NCBI GenBank assembly: GCA_030151635.1 | Contig: JASLDF010000096.1 | Coordinates: forward strand, 1-41,301 | Direction of reading: 5' to 3' | Length of the DNA stretch: 41,301 nt | Source of the DNA: Bacteroides sp. | GTDB taxonomy: Bacteria > Bacteroidota > Bacteroidia > Bacteroidales > Bacteroidaceae | Shown: piece by piece, positions 9,701 to 18,395 of the stretch | Layout: every line of letters starts with the position of its first letter | How positions within the stretch are numbered: the first letter of the stretch is position 1 | Notes under the pieces: generated by a model | What the model was told of the DNA's origin: nothing | What the model saw: the letters and a program-made list of their open reading frames with translations, nothing else | Database searches by the model: none | Translations under genes and position numbers: made by a program

Positions 9701-10133
9701 TTAAAGTTTTACTTACAAGATCATCTTGAGAAACCACTTTTTCAGCTAGAGCGTCTGGATAAGTAACAATACATACCGAATCCTCATCTTTGCTAAGACG
9801 ACTTAATACCTCTGTTCGTAAAATTTCATTTGCTGGATCTTTTTGTCCATATTTAATAGCTCTTCGATAAGAAGATGGGAAAAACAACACATTCTTGTCT
9901 CCTTTTATCTGACATAAGTCGTGATAAAAATATCCCGCTTCTTCATTGTCATTTAAGACAAATAAAAGAGGAGATTTGGTATCTGTCATGAGTGCTGACA
10001 AATAAAAAGGTGCAGCAGATGCTACTAATCCCGAACAATAAATCGTTTTAATTGTATCATTAGAGATACTCTTTAGTAGCGACTTGCTGGACGAGCATTG
10101 ACTATATTTTTGTTGTATGTCGGATAAAGTCAT
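6765..10133 (-). CDS. mfd: Transcription-repair coupling factor Mfd
   Basis: The 1122-residue protein is full length for Mfd, the ATP-dependent translocase that removes stalled RNA polymerase from DNA lesions and recruits UvrA. Order of parts: a UvrB-like N-terminal module; the RNA-polymerase-interacting domain beginning at FQPGDYIVHIDHGVGKFAG; helicase domain 1 with Walker A GDVGFGKTE near 588 and the DEEQ box (IIDEEQKFGV) near 685; TATPIPRT; helicase domain 2 with QMRGRVGRS; and a TRCF C-terminal domain that masks UvrA binding. No key motif is missing. It is transcribed alone, divergently from the GT2 gene. Confidence 0.97.
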   Translation of the reverse strand: MTLSDIQQKYSQCSSSKSLLKSISNDTIKTIYCSGLVASAAPFYLSALMTDTKSPLLFVLNDNEEAGYFYHDLCQIKGDKNVLFFPSSYRRAIKYGQKDPANEILRTEVLSRLSKDEDSVCIVTYPDALAEKVVSQDDLVSKTLKVAKGDHVSLTTITKRLHELGFQYTDYVYEPGQYAIRGSLIDVFSFSSEYPYRVDFFGDEIDSIRTFEVESQLSKEILPKVSIIPNLGSVGGRYVSLLHFLSTDSIVCARDFFWIKERIDHLADETLASQAVIAKAEEDKDLIVPAVLLKDGEWDIELEPFKLIEFGSSFSGNSEDVTISYNTSPQASFQKNFDLVAQNLRNYISDGYQIYICSDSEKQTARIKAIFEDREDNIPFIAICKTLHEGFVDNSQKVCFYTDHQIFDRYHKYNLKSDKARSGKVSLSLKELGQFQPGDYIVHIDHGVGKFAGLMRIPNGDTTQEVIKLIYKNDDVVFVSIHSLHKVSKYKGKEGEPPKLNKLGTGAWQKIKDKTKSKIKDIARDLIKLYAKRREEKGFSFSPDSFMQRELEASFIYEDTPDQSKATQDVKEDMESNRPMDRLVCGDVGFGKTEVAIRAAFKAVADNKQVAVLVPTTVLAYQHFQTFKERLKNLPCTVDYLSRARTANHTKQVLNGLSTGGVNIVIGTHKILGKDVRFKDLGLLIIDEEQKFGVSVKEKLRQIKINVDTLTLTATPIPRTLQFSLMGARDLSIISTPPPNRYPIQTEVHTFNEEVITDAINFEMSRNGQVFFVNNRIANLVELKAMIQKNIPDCRVCIGHGQMEPKQLEEIILGFVNYDFDVLLATTIIESGIDIPNANTIIINQAHNFGLSDLHQMRGRVGRSNKKAFCYLLAPPLTVLTDEARRRLQAIENFSDLGSGIHIAMQDLDIRGAGNMLGAEQSGFIADLGYETYQKILSEAMQELKNDEFSDLYQEVDSEDGQMKGDTFVQESQIESDLELLLPDQYVQGSSERMLLYRELDSLKLDKEVEEFKKRLIDRFGPLPKVTEELLYVVPLRRLGARLGVERIFLKAGGMTLFFISDNESPYFQSEMFGKIINYMMRYTKRCDLREKNAKRSMIIKKVPSVHEAITILQEIVATPAD

Positions 10134-10214
10134 ATTCTATTGCTTATAAGCTGTAAAAATACAAAATAATAAGCACTTTTATTAATGTGCTTTCATTAAG
10201 AATATTAAAACGAT

Positions 10215-10222
10215 TACATTTG
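10215..10222 (+). promoter_or_regulatory. -7 element of the GT2-pyrC operon
   Basis: TACATTTG matches TAnnTTTG exactly and lies 24 bases before the ATG at 10247. Between it and mfd there is also an inverted repeat, AAGCAC/GTGCTT (10171-10192), with a 10-base spacer. Confidence 0.65.
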
Positions 10223-10246
10223 TATAAACATGATTAACTTTTGACT

Positions 10247-10993
10247 ATGACCCATTCTGATAGCATAATTATCATTCCGACATATAATGAAAAGGAAAAC
10301 ATTGAGAATATTATCCGAGCACTGTATAATTTGGAAAAGCAATTCCATATTTTGGTGATCGACGATAATTCACCCGATGGTACTGCCTCAATCGTAAAAA
10401 CACTGCAAATAGAGTTTCCTAAAGAGCTTTTTATATTAGAAAGAAAAGGAAAGTTAGGCTTAGGAACGGCCTATATAGCAGGTTTCAAGTGGGCACTTCA
10501 ACATGATTATGAATATATCTTTGAAATGGATGCAGATTTTAGTCATGATCCCAAAGATATTCCACGTTTATATTCAGCATGTGCAGAAAAAGGAGCGGAT
10601 GTATCTATTGGATCACGTTATGTTAGTGGTGTCAATGTAGTAAACTGGCCTATGGGAAGAGTGTTGATGTCTTATTTCGCATCGAAATATGTACGATTAA
10701 TCACCCGTATACCTATACATGATACAACAGCAGGATTTGTCTGCTATAAACGAGATGTTTTAGAAACAATGAATCTAGATAAAATCCGCTTTAAAGGATA
10801 CGCTTTCCAAATAGAGATGAAGTTCACCGCCTATAAATACAGATTTAAAATAGAGGAAGTTCCTGTAATCTTCATCAATAGAAGACATGGAACATCAAAG
10901 ATGGATAGTAGTATATTTGGTGAAGCCGTATTTGGAGTTATCAAACTAAAACTAGATAGTTTATTCAAAAAATACCCCCGGAAAAATGAATAG
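10247..10993 (+). CDS. Polyprenyl-phosphate mannosyltransferase-like GT2
   Basis: The 248-residue family 2 glycosyltransferase has the Dpm1-type layout: IIIIPTYNEKENIENI at the N-terminus, VIDDNSPDGT, then the EMDADFSHDP metal/nucleotide-sugar site, and RHGTSKM near the end. There is no C-terminal membrane domain, as in the soluble Dpm1 subclass. It probably transfers a hexose (mannose in characterised relatives) from a nucleotide sugar to polyprenyl phosphate at the inner face of the membrane. The ATG at 10247 is preferred over an in-frame TTG two codons upstream. The 3' end overlaps the pyrC start by 8 bases, indicating an operon. Confidence 0.85.
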   Translation: MTHSDSIIIIPTYNEKENIENIIRALYNLEKQFHILVIDDNSPDGTASIVKTLQIEFPKELFILERKGKLGLGTAYIAGFKWALQHDYEYIFEMDADFSHDPKDIPRLYSACAEKGADVSIGSRYVSGVNVVNWPMGRVLMSYFASKYVRLITRIPIHDTTAGFVCYKRDVLETMNLDKIRFKGYAFQIEMKFTAYKYRFKIEEVPVIFINRRHGTSKMDSSIFGEAVFGVIKLKLDSLFKKYPRKNE

Positions 10994-12338
10994 AATTTTA
11001 ATCAAGGATGCAACTATAATAAATGAAGGAAAAAGACAACTGGCTTCAGTTATTATTTCAAACAAATACATTGAAAAGATTTTTACAGAAAATCAACTAA
11101 TAGAAAATGAATCTCAATTTAACCAAGTCATTAATGCTAAAGGTTTAATGCTAATCCCAGGAGTTATTGATGATCATGTCCATTTTCGAGATCCTGGCTT
11201 AACACAAAAAGCGACCCTACAAACAGAAAGCAAAGCTGCAGCTGCGGGAGGCATAACTTCAATTATGGATATGCCGAATACAACACCTCACACCACTACT
11301 CTAGAGGCTTGGAACGATAAGATTCAACACTACAGTAAAAACTCATTAGTTAACTACTCTTGCTATTTTGGGGCTAGCAACCACAACGTAGATATTCTTC
11401 CACAACTAAACAAACACGAAGTATGTGGTATTAAAGTATTTATGGGAGCAAGTACAGGTAATATGCTAGTCGATCGAATTGAAAGTTTAACACGTATTTT
11501 TAGTAATTCAGATATTCTAGTTGCAACACACTGCGAAAATCAAGACTTAATTCGCAAGAATACAATTAAGTATTTGAATGAAAAGAACAATCCTGAGGAT
11601 CTAGACTTAATCTATCACAGTTTAATTCGTGATGAAGAAGTCTGTTATCAATCTTCTAAGTTAGCTGTAGAACTAGCCCAAATATGTGGGACACAACTCC
11701 ATATTTTACACCTTTCTACCGCTAAAGAACTTAGTTTATTCCAAAACAACATACCTCTCGAAGAGAAAAAGATTACAGCTGAAGCATGTATTAGCCACTT
11801 AATGTTTTCTGATAAAGACTATTCAACATTAGGAACGAAGATAAAATGCAACCCGTCAATTAAAACGGAATTAGATAAAGAAGCATTAAGAGCTGCAATA
11901 AATAGCAACGTTATTGATGTTATTGCTACAGATCATGCTCCACATCTTTTAGAAGACAAACTGGGAGGTGCACTAAAAGCGGCTTCTGGCATCCCAATCA
12001 TTCAATTTTCTTTACTCTCCATGCTAAGCTTAGTTGACCAACATATTTTGACATTGGAGAAAACTGTAGATAAGATGTGCCATGCACCAGCTAAAATCTA
12101 TCAAATACATAAAAGGGGATTCATTCGTGAAGGATACTACGCAGATTTAGTTTTACTAAACCCAAATCAACCATGGATAGTAAGCCCCGACAAAATTGAA
12201 AGTAAATGTGGTTGGAGTCCTATGGAAAATAGAGAGTTCAATTGGAAAGTTGAAAAAACATTAATTAATGGGAAAATAGTTTACGACAACGGCTATTTTG
12301 ACGAATCAAATAAAGGATTACAATTGAAATTTAGATAA
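10986..12338 (+). CDS. pyrC: Dihydroorotase
   Basis: The 450-residue class I dihydroorotase converts carbamoyl aspartate to dihydroorotate in de novo pyrimidine synthesis. Zinc and substrate residues are visible in HVHFRDPG (H64, H66, R68). The carboxylated lysine is in GIKVFMGAS near 150, and the catalytic Asp is in IATDHAPH near 316. The start overlaps the preceding glycosyltransferase by 8 bases and the stop overlaps the next ATG by one base (TAATG), so three genes are translationally linked. Confidence 0.93.
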   Translation: MNRILIKDATIINEGKRQLASVIISNKYIEKIFTENQLIENESQFNQVINAKGLMLIPGVIDDHVHFRDPGLTQKATLQTESKAAAAGGITSIMDMPNTTPHTTTLEAWNDKIQHYSKNSLVNYSCYFGASNHNVDILPQLNKHEVCGIKVFMGASTGNMLVDRIESLTRIFSNSDILVATHCENQDLIRKNTIKYLNEKNNPEDLDLIYHSLIRDEEVCYQSSKLAVELAQICGTQLHILHLSTAKELSLFQNNIPLEEKKITAEACISHLMFSDKDYSTLGTKIKCNPSIKTELDKEALRAAINSNVIDVIATDHAPHLLEDKLGGALKAASGIPIIQFSLLSMLSLVDQHILTLEKTVDKMCHAPAKIYQIHKRGFIREGYYADLVLLNPNQPWIVSPDKIESKCGWSPMENREFNWKVEKTLINGKIVYDNGYFDESNKGLQLKFR

Positions 12339-12892
12339 TGAAAACATATAAAATAATTGAACTTCTCGCTGATATAAATTGGGAGAAGTATTTCGTAGCA
12401 TCTGGGTTTGCTCCACACTTTGCGTCAATAGCAAATGTACAAGGTTGTGATGTTGTAAGAGCAAACTGGCTTACTGATTTTAAAGAGGAAGACAGACTAA
12501 TGGCTTCTGAAGCTATGCAGCTACTAAAAGAGACTTATCGCCTTTTAGCTTTGTTGGATAGGGATTATGAGGTATTTACTGAATTTATCAAAGACAGTTC
12601 TTCGAATAAATGCTATATTATAGCCAATGCAAGTGCAGAAATAGCTTTACTATTTGAAAATGATGCTAAGAAAAAAGATATTGTACAAAAAATAACGTTT
12701 GCCTTAGTAAACGCCGCAACAGTTTCTTTTTGCAAAGAGTTAAATAAGAGTATTATCAATGATAAACTTAACGATACACTAACACGGAAAGAACTTATAC
12801 CAATATATAACCAAATCAATCTTGATACCGTAGAGATTAAAATACAAGATTGTATATATCCCAATTATGCTCAACTAACAGAGATTAAATAA
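12338..12892 (+). CDS. Unrecognised protein coupled to pyrC
   Basis: The 184-residue soluble protein begins on the last base of the pyrC stop. I do not recognise the family. It has no signal peptide, no clear nucleotide-binding motif and no membrane segment. The middle (MASEAMQLLKETYRLLALLDRDY) is strongly helical. A second helical segment, near residue 110, is rich in Ala and Val. The coupling suggests a requirement for fixed stoichiometry with dihydroorotase or the GT2, but this is inference. It is followed 26 bases later by the metallophosphoesterase gene. Confidence 0.7.
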   Translation: MKTYKIIELLADINWEKYFVASGFAPHFASIANVQGCDVVRANWLTDFKEEDRLMASEAMQLLKETYRLLALLDRDYEVFTEFIKDSSSNKCYIIANASAEIALLFENDAKKKDIVQKITFALVNAATVSFCKELNKSIINDKLNDTLTRKELIPIYNQINLDTVEIKIQDCIYPNYAQLTEIK

Positions 12893-12918
12893 TATTCAAA
12901 TCTACTTTAATTTATTAT

Positions 12919-14091
12919 ATGTTATTAAAACTATTTTTTTTATTCTCAATAGTTGCACTAATTCCTTCTGTGTTTTTGTTTTTTGCGCTAAATATAAAAA
13001 GCAAGAAATCACTATTTAGGAAACTATTTTGGGTTACACCTATCTTTATAGTTTTTGGATTATTGACCATCACCTTCTTGGTAGATAAGAAATTTATTAA
13101 TGTGTATGAAACACATCTAGGCTGGGTAGTGATGGCTTATTTCATGCTTACATTACCTAGACTCATATATTCTATTGTTCTAATTATAACAGCACCAGCA
13201 CGATTTATTAGATATAAATTGGGGAAACCTATCTTCATTCTCTCATTAATTATAGCTCTTTCTGCAGAAGTCGTTATGATTTATGGTATGGCGATGGGGA
13301 GAAATAAGTTTGAAGTATCCCACTTTACATACGAATCAAGCCGAGTTCCTGAAGAATTTGATGGCTATACAATTGCTCAGTTATCTGATATACATATCGG
13401 TGGTTGGTTTGGCAACAGAGATGGCTTACAAACGCTCATCAACATGACTAATCAGCTACATCCTGATATGATTGTATTTACTGGAGATCTTGTAAATCAT
13501 CGAACAATTGAATTAGAAGGTTATGAAGATATTCTATCCCAACTAACTGCAAAAGATGGTGTTTTTTCAATCTTAGGGAATCACGATTATGGAAGTTACT
13601 ACAGATATTGGAAGGATGAGCAGGAATATAAAGACAACTTAACAAATTTATTTGATCGACAAAGAAATATGGGTTGGGAGTTATTAAATAATGAGCATCG
13701 TATTATCCGCAAAGGCAATGATAGTATTGCTCTAATTGGCGTAGAGAATGATGGAGAACCTCCATTTTCACAATATGCAGATTTACCCAAAGCAATTGAT
13801 GGATTGAATGGAGAGTTTAAAGTGTTATTAAGTCATAATCCTACTCACTGGAAAAGAGAAGTGCTAACTACGACAGACATCGACTTGATGCTTGCAGGCC
13901 ACACTCATGCTATGCAATTAGAGTTATTCGGTTTTTCACCTGCTGTTTGGAAATACAAAGAATGGGGTGGTCCTTATTTCCAGGACAACCGATGCCTATA
14001 TGTAAATATTGGTGCAGGCGAAGTTGGTATTCCATTCCGATTTGGAGCATGGCCAGAAATAACCCTAATCACTTTAAAGCATAAGAAATAA
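12919..14091 (+). CDS. Membrane-anchored calcineurin-like metallophosphoesterase
   Basis: The 390-residue protein has about four N-terminal membrane segments (residues about 2-22, 34-54, 66-88, 97-120). A YkuE/YaeI-type phosphoesterase domain follows. The dinuclear metal ligands are in order: D157 and H159 in LSDIHIG, the Asp of FTGDLVNH, N221 and H222 in LGNHDYG, then LLSHNP and AGHTHAMQL. Relatives act on phosphate esters or lipid headgroup pyrophosphates at the membrane; the substrate here is unknown. It ends next to a terminator that reaches into the convergent sbcC. Confidence 0.88.
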   Translation: MLLKLFFLFSIVALIPSVFLFFALNIKSKKSLFRKLFWVTPIFIVFGLLTITFLVDKKFINVYETHLGWVVMAYFMLTLPRLIYSIVLIITAPARFIRYKLGKPIFILSLIIALSAEVVMIYGMAMGRNKFEVSHFTYESSRVPEEFDGYTIAQLSDIHIGGWFGNRDGLQTLINMTNQLHPDMIVFTGDLVNHRTIELEGYEDILSQLTAKDGVFSILGNHDYGSYYRYWKDEQEYKDNLTNLFDRQRNMGWELLNNEHRIIRKGNDSIALIGVENDGEPPFSQYADLPKAIDGLNGEFKVLLSHNPTHWKREVLTTTDIDLMLAGHTHAMQLELFGFSPAVWKYKEWGGPYFQDNRCLYVNIGAGEVGIPFRFGAWPEITLITLKHKK

Positions 14092-14101
14092 AATTACAAT
14101 A

Positions 14102-14130
14102 AGCCTATCCAATCACGGATAGGCTACTTT
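14102..14130 (+). terminator. Terminator overlapping the 3' end of sbcC
   Basis: AGCCTATCC (14102-14110) pairs with GGATAGGCT (14117-14125) across a 6-base loop, followed by ACTTTTT. It is oriented to end transcription of the metallophosphoesterase gene. The stem includes the last codons and stop of the opposing sbcC (stop at 14105). Confidence 0.75.
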
Positions 14131-17047
14131 TTCCACTATTTCCTTTATTCAGATGTATCTGAACAGGTATTCGTTCACTCATCTCTTGTACGTGAGAAAT
14201 TACCCCAATCTTTCGACCTTGTATTTGTAATTGTTCTAAAGCATCCATAGCAGTTCGAAGACTTTCAGAGTCCAGAGAACCGAATCCTTCATCAATAAAA
14301 AGCGATTCAACCTTAAGGTTGTTACTTGATAAGGATGATAATCCCAACGCTAGTGCCAAAGAAATTAAGAACGATTCTCCCCCAGATAATGAATAGACCG
14401 TCCGAACTTGATCACACATATCTTGATCAATAACTTGTAAAGATAAAGAGTCTGCCACTTGCTCTAGCTTATAGCGTCTAGCTAAATAAGATAAGTGCTT
14501 ATTTGCATGTAAAAGCAAAATATGTAGCGTATAGCTTTGTGCTATTTTAGTAAACTTAACCCCATCAGAACTACCAAATAGAGCCGATAATTTAGCCCAT
14601 TGCTCAGCTACTCCAAGTTGTTTATTATATTGAGTTTTTAGATTTTGAATATTTTTCTTATTCTCTTCCTGCTGCTTAACGATTAGCGTTGTTTGGGATA
14701 TTTCATTACGCTCGTCATCAATCTTAGTTGTAAGATTGACCAACATTGTTTGATTATCTTCCTCTTTTACGTCCTTCAATTCTAAATTATAACCTTCAAT
14801 GTTTTCTTTAAGCTGTTCTATACGCCCCTGTAGGGTTGAGAAATTAGAGCATACATCAAGATGAGTTTTTTCTAACTCTTTTAATTTACTCGTATATTGT
14901 TGACTATACTTCTCAATAGCTGCTTTGGAATCACTTACACTCTTCCCTTTTAATAACATACTACGCTCCGATACTAGTTTCTGGTATGCGGAATCTTCTT
15001 GAGTAAATTGATTCTTCAAATCAGAATACTGCTCAGAAAGGAGTTTTAATTCCTTTTCAAGGACAGTAATCTCTGATTTAGATTCAGAATACAAGCGCTC
15101 ATTTTCATTAAGCTTATTTTTAGACTCTTGTAATTTATCTTTTTTTGCAATGTGGTGCTTAAAACTACTATTCAAGTCGTTGTACTCCTTAGTTTCTAAA
15201 GACAAAACCTCTTCAATACGCTTAAGCTCCAAAAGCTTCTCTTGAATGTACTCTTCTGATAAATGACCAGCTATATGTTTTTTAGTCAACTCTTCAAGGC
15301 AAACTTGATTTTCATCAATACTAGTTATCACTTTATTAATATCAACCTCAAGATGTATATTCTCTTGAGAAACAGTAGCAACAGACGAGCGTAAATTATC
15401 TATCTCATTATTTTGTTCAGACAAGGCCTTACCTAATACACTAAATTCGGCATCTGTTTGTACTGCATCTATGAAATGCTCGGTACTACCACATACTGGA
15501 CATCGTTGCCCATCAACTAAACTACTTCTCAATGACTGAGCTGTTTCACTCATTCTTATCTGAACTTCATGAAATAATTTTTCGGTTTGTGCACGCTGAG
15601 TTTCACATTTTTCTAACTTCTGTTTTAGTTCTATTAATGTGGTATTCTTGGTACGTAATCCCAATTGAAGTTCATCCATTTCTTTCTGTAATCGACCCTT
15701 ATTTAATATTGAATTATTGAAGATTTGAAAGTCTGATTTCAATACCTGAAACAACTCTTTATCAGTATCTAAAGCCCTACGCCTAGTTGTCAGATTATCT
15801 AAATTAATACCAGCAAGACTAGTTTCCAATTCTAACTGAGTTGTTGTTAGTTGATTTAATTCAGAGGTTAAATAAGCCGTTACACTTACAATATTCTTTT
15901 CAATATCAGCTGGCAACCCTAAAGAATTAAATATTGATTCAAACTGATTTGCTAAAACTGAAACTGCTTTACTCTTTGAATCAAGTTCTTTTTGCTTATG
16001 CGTCAATAATGAATTTGAACCTTCTAATTTCTTTTTTGCTAAATCAAGATGCTCTTTAGAAGATATTATACTTCCATCTAAAGAAGTAGCCTTTTCAATT
16101 TCTTCCTGTACACCTATACATTTTTCATTAAAAGCATTGATAACATTTTGATGATCTTCAATATCATTTTTCGCTTTCTCTTTAGATTTAGTCAATACTT
16201 CAACGTTTGACAGTGCAGTATGATGCTCGGCCTCTGTTTTCTTTTTCCGTAAAAAAACCTCGGCTCTTTTTTTATATGCATCTAAATCTTTTTCATTTTT
16301 AGCAATAGAGATACCTAACTGCTCCAACTTATTTGTGATTAGTTGGAGTTCCTCGTCTGGGATGAGATGTACATCATCCATTTTCATTTTCAATTGATCT
16401 AATCGACTTTTCTCTTCCTTAGAACGTTCAAAAATACGTTTAGATATTAATGAATAAACTTCCGTACCTGTTAATTTTTCAAGTAGCTCTGCTTTAGAAT
16501 TCTCTTTAGATTTTAAAAAAGTAGCAAAGTCATTTTGAGCCAATAGAACTGTACGCGTAAATTGATCATAGGAAAGCCCTATCAAACCTACCAGTTGACT
16601 TAGTAGTTCTGTTTTTGTTCCAGGCAACTCAGTATCTCTATCCATATTAAACACTGACATTCGCTGCTGCTGAAGTTTACCAGATGCGGCATTTCTAGCC
16701 CTTTTGACCGTCCACTTAGAAGAATATCGATCTCCATTTACTGCTATAAATTCTACCTCGGCATAGCCTTCACTCGTTCCACGCCTTAAGATATTTCGAA
16801 CATCACTTTGATTAATCTGCTCATTCCCATGATCTGCAATTAATGCAGACTCTGCAGTAGAGCTAAATCGAGGAGTTTTATCATACAATGCTAAACATAA
16901 AGCGTCAAGAACGGTCGACTTACCAGATCCCGTAGGACCTGAAATAGCAAAAATACCAGCAGAATGTAGAGGTTCTTGCTCAAAATCTATTACTGCTTCT
17001 CCATCGATAGAAGCCAAATTACATAATTTTATTTTCGTAATCTTCAT
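14105..17047 (-). CDS. sbcC: Exonuclease subunit SbcC (Rad50-like)
   Basis: The 980-residue SMC-like ATPase has Walker A GPTGSGKST at 37-45, long coiled coils, and a zinc-hook CPVC near 515-518. A second coiled coil follows, then the signature LSGGESF near 884 and Walker B LFIDEGFGSLD near 918. With SbcD it forms the Mre11-Rad50-type nuclease that opens hairpins and processes DNA ends. Its ATG shares one base with the sbcD stop, so the two subunits are translationally coupled. Confidence 0.96.
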   Translation of the reverse strand: MKITKIKLCNLASIDGEAVIDFEQEPLHSAGIFAISGPTGSGKSTVLDALCLALYDKTPRFSSTAESALIADHGNEQINQSDVRNILRRGTSEGYAEVEFIAVNGDRYSSKWTVKRARNAASGKLQQQRMSVFNMDRDTELPGTKTELLSQLVGLIGLSYDQFTRTVLLAQNDFATFLKSKENSKAELLEKLTGTEVYSLISKRIFERSKEEKSRLDQLKMKMDDVHLIPDEELQLITNKLEQLGISIAKNEKDLDAYKKRAEVFLRKKKTEAEHHTALSNVEVLTKSKEKAKNDIEDHQNVINAFNEKCIGVQEEIEKATSLDGSIISSKEHLDLAKKKLEGSNSLLTHKQKELDSKSKAVSVLANQFESIFNSLGLPADIEKNIVSVTAYLTSELNQLTTTQLELETSLAGINLDNLTTRRRALDTDKELFQVLKSDFQIFNNSILNKGRLQKEMDELQLGLRTKNTTLIELKQKLEKCETQRAQTEKLFHEVQIRMSETAQSLRSSLVDGQRCPVCGSTEHFIDAVQTDAEFSVLGKALSEQNNEIDNLRSSVATVSQENIHLEVDINKVITSIDENQVCLEELTKKHIAGHLSEEYIQEKLLELKRIEEVLSLETKEYNDLNSSFKHHIAKKDKLQESKNKLNENERLYSESKSEITVLEKELKLLSEQYSDLKNQFTQEDSAYQKLVSERSMLLKGKSVSDSKAAIEKYSQQYTSKLKELEKTHLDVCSNFSTLQGRIEQLKENIEGYNLELKDVKEEDNQTMLVNLTTKIDDERNEISQTTLIVKQQEENKKNIQNLKTQYNKQLGVAEQWAKLSALFGSSDGVKFTKIAQSYTLHILLLHANKHLSYLARRYKLEQVADSLSLQVIDQDMCDQVRTVYSLSGGESFLISLALALGLSSLSSNNLKVESLFIDEGFGSLDSESLRTAMDALEQLQIQGRKIGVISHVQEMSERIPVQIHLNKGNSGKSSLSVIG

Positions 17048-18306
17048 TATTCAATTCCTCCTGTATTTAATTCTGAACAAACTTCTTGAAAAAGGACTTT
17101 CAAAGAATCTGGCATCTCCTGATTGGTACTATTACTATAATATTGATTTGCTATTTCTAATGGGCCCAACTCTTTAAGGCCCTTTGATACAATAACTTCA
17201 TCACGTAATGAATTTTCACGAGTAAATTGATTTACGATTCTAGCAAATCTAACTTTTTTAGTTTCTAATATATCTGCTATCTTTTTAGGTAACATTGGTT
17301 CTGGCTCTGCAGATCTTATTTTAATCTCTAGGTAAGGATATAACCGACGATCTTCTATTTTATCATTAGCCACAACTTCTGGAAGTTGATGTAATAAGTC
17401 TAAAACATCAGCTGAACTCAATATCGTATTAGAATCTTTAGGTATTGACTCTAAATGTACCAAAGGTACATAAGCTATTTTTTCTATTGATTTGGTGTTC
17501 GAACCGTCTAGAACAACTTTAACTATCCCATGCTTATAATTTTTCTCGGCAAAAGACATTGGGAGTGGACTACCTGCATACCGAATAGATTCATTCTGCG
17601 CTAATCTTTGTGCTTTATGAATATGCCCTAATGCTGTATAATTAAAACCCTCAAAAATAGTTGGGTTGATAGACTCTAATCCACCGATAATCATTTTCTC
17701 ACTGTGATCTTCTTTAGCTACAACAGCATTTACAGCATGTAAATGTCCCATAGCAATTATAGCCTGATTTGCATTTTTAAGCTTAGTAGCACGCTCTTGT
17801 AATTTTTTATACAAAGTATTAACACCTGCAGAGTATGGATTCTCAGATTCAATACGTGGATAATCACCCTGTCTTAAATAAGGAACAGCTAAACAATAAC
17901 ACGCAATATTATTCTGAGTATCTAAAATAGGAACTACCAAATCATCGTACAAAATTTCACCGAGTTGTTTAGGTACAACACCTTTAATTACTACATTTTT
18001 ATCTTCAACTAATGGCAAAGGAGCTTCTATTCTAGAAGGAGAATCATGATTACCAGCTGTAACTATAATTTGTAAATGGGGATTTAGTGTTGTTGCCTTC
18101 TGAATAAACGAATAGAACATTCGTTGAGCCGAAGACGAGGGATTAGACACATCAAATATATCTCCAGCAATTAATAAAGCATCTGCCTTATTAATCTCGA
18201 TTTGAGAAATTAACCAATCTAAAAAATGTTGGTGTTCTAACTCTCGGTCATGCCCATAAAATGTCTGACCAATATGCCAATCTGAAGTATGTAGTATGGT
18301 TATCAT
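17047..18306 (-). CDS. sbcD: Exonuclease subunit SbcD (Mre11-like)
   Basis: The 419-residue nuclease subunit has the phosphoesterase motifs in order: SDWHIGQTFYG at the N-terminus, AGDIFDVSNPSS, TAGNHDSPSR, MGHLHAV and LGHIHKAQ. A C-terminal capping region follows, as in bacterial SbcD. It is the first gene of the sbcD-sbcC operon, overlapping sbcC by one base. Confidence 0.96.
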   Translation of the reverse strand: MITILHTSDWHIGQTFYGHDRELEHQHFLDWLISQIEINKADALLIAGDIFDVSNPSSSAQRMFYSFIQKATTLNPHLQIIVTAGNHDSPSRIEAPLPLVEDKNVVIKGVVPKQLGEILYDDLVVPILDTQNNIACYCLAVPYLRQGDYPRIESENPYSAGVNTLYKKLQERATKLKNANQAIIAMGHLHAVNAVVAKEDHSEKMIIGGLESINPTIFEGFNYTALGHIHKAQRLAQNESIRYAGSPLPMSFAEKNYKHGIVKVVLDGSNTKSIEKIAYVPLVHLESIPKDSNTILSSADVLDLLHQLPEVVANDKIEDRRLYPYLEIKIRSAEPEPMLPKKIADILETKKVRFARIVNQFTRENSLRDEVIVSKGLKELGPLEIANQYYSNSTNQEMPDSLKVLFQEVCSELNTGGIE

Positions 18307-18322
18307 ATTGTGTATTTTAAAC

Positions 18323-18330
18323 CAAAGTTA
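18323..18330 (-). promoter_or_regulatory. -7 element of the sbcDC promoter
   Basis: On the minus strand the sequence TAACTTTG matches TAnnTTTG and ends 16 bases before the sbcD ATG, giving a predicted leader of about 10 bases. It stands back to back with the plsC-like gene's promoter. Confidence 0.55.
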
Positions 18331-18363
18331 ACCATAATAATATTTAAAACTATGTTTTTTTAT

Positions 18364-18371
18364 TACATTTG
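18364..18371 (+). promoter_or_regulatory. -7 element of the plsC-like gene
   Basis: TACATTTG matches TAnnTTTG exactly, 24 bases before the ATG at 18396. Confidence 0.65.
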
Positions 18372-18395
18372 CCTATCAACTAAACGCGACTAACT

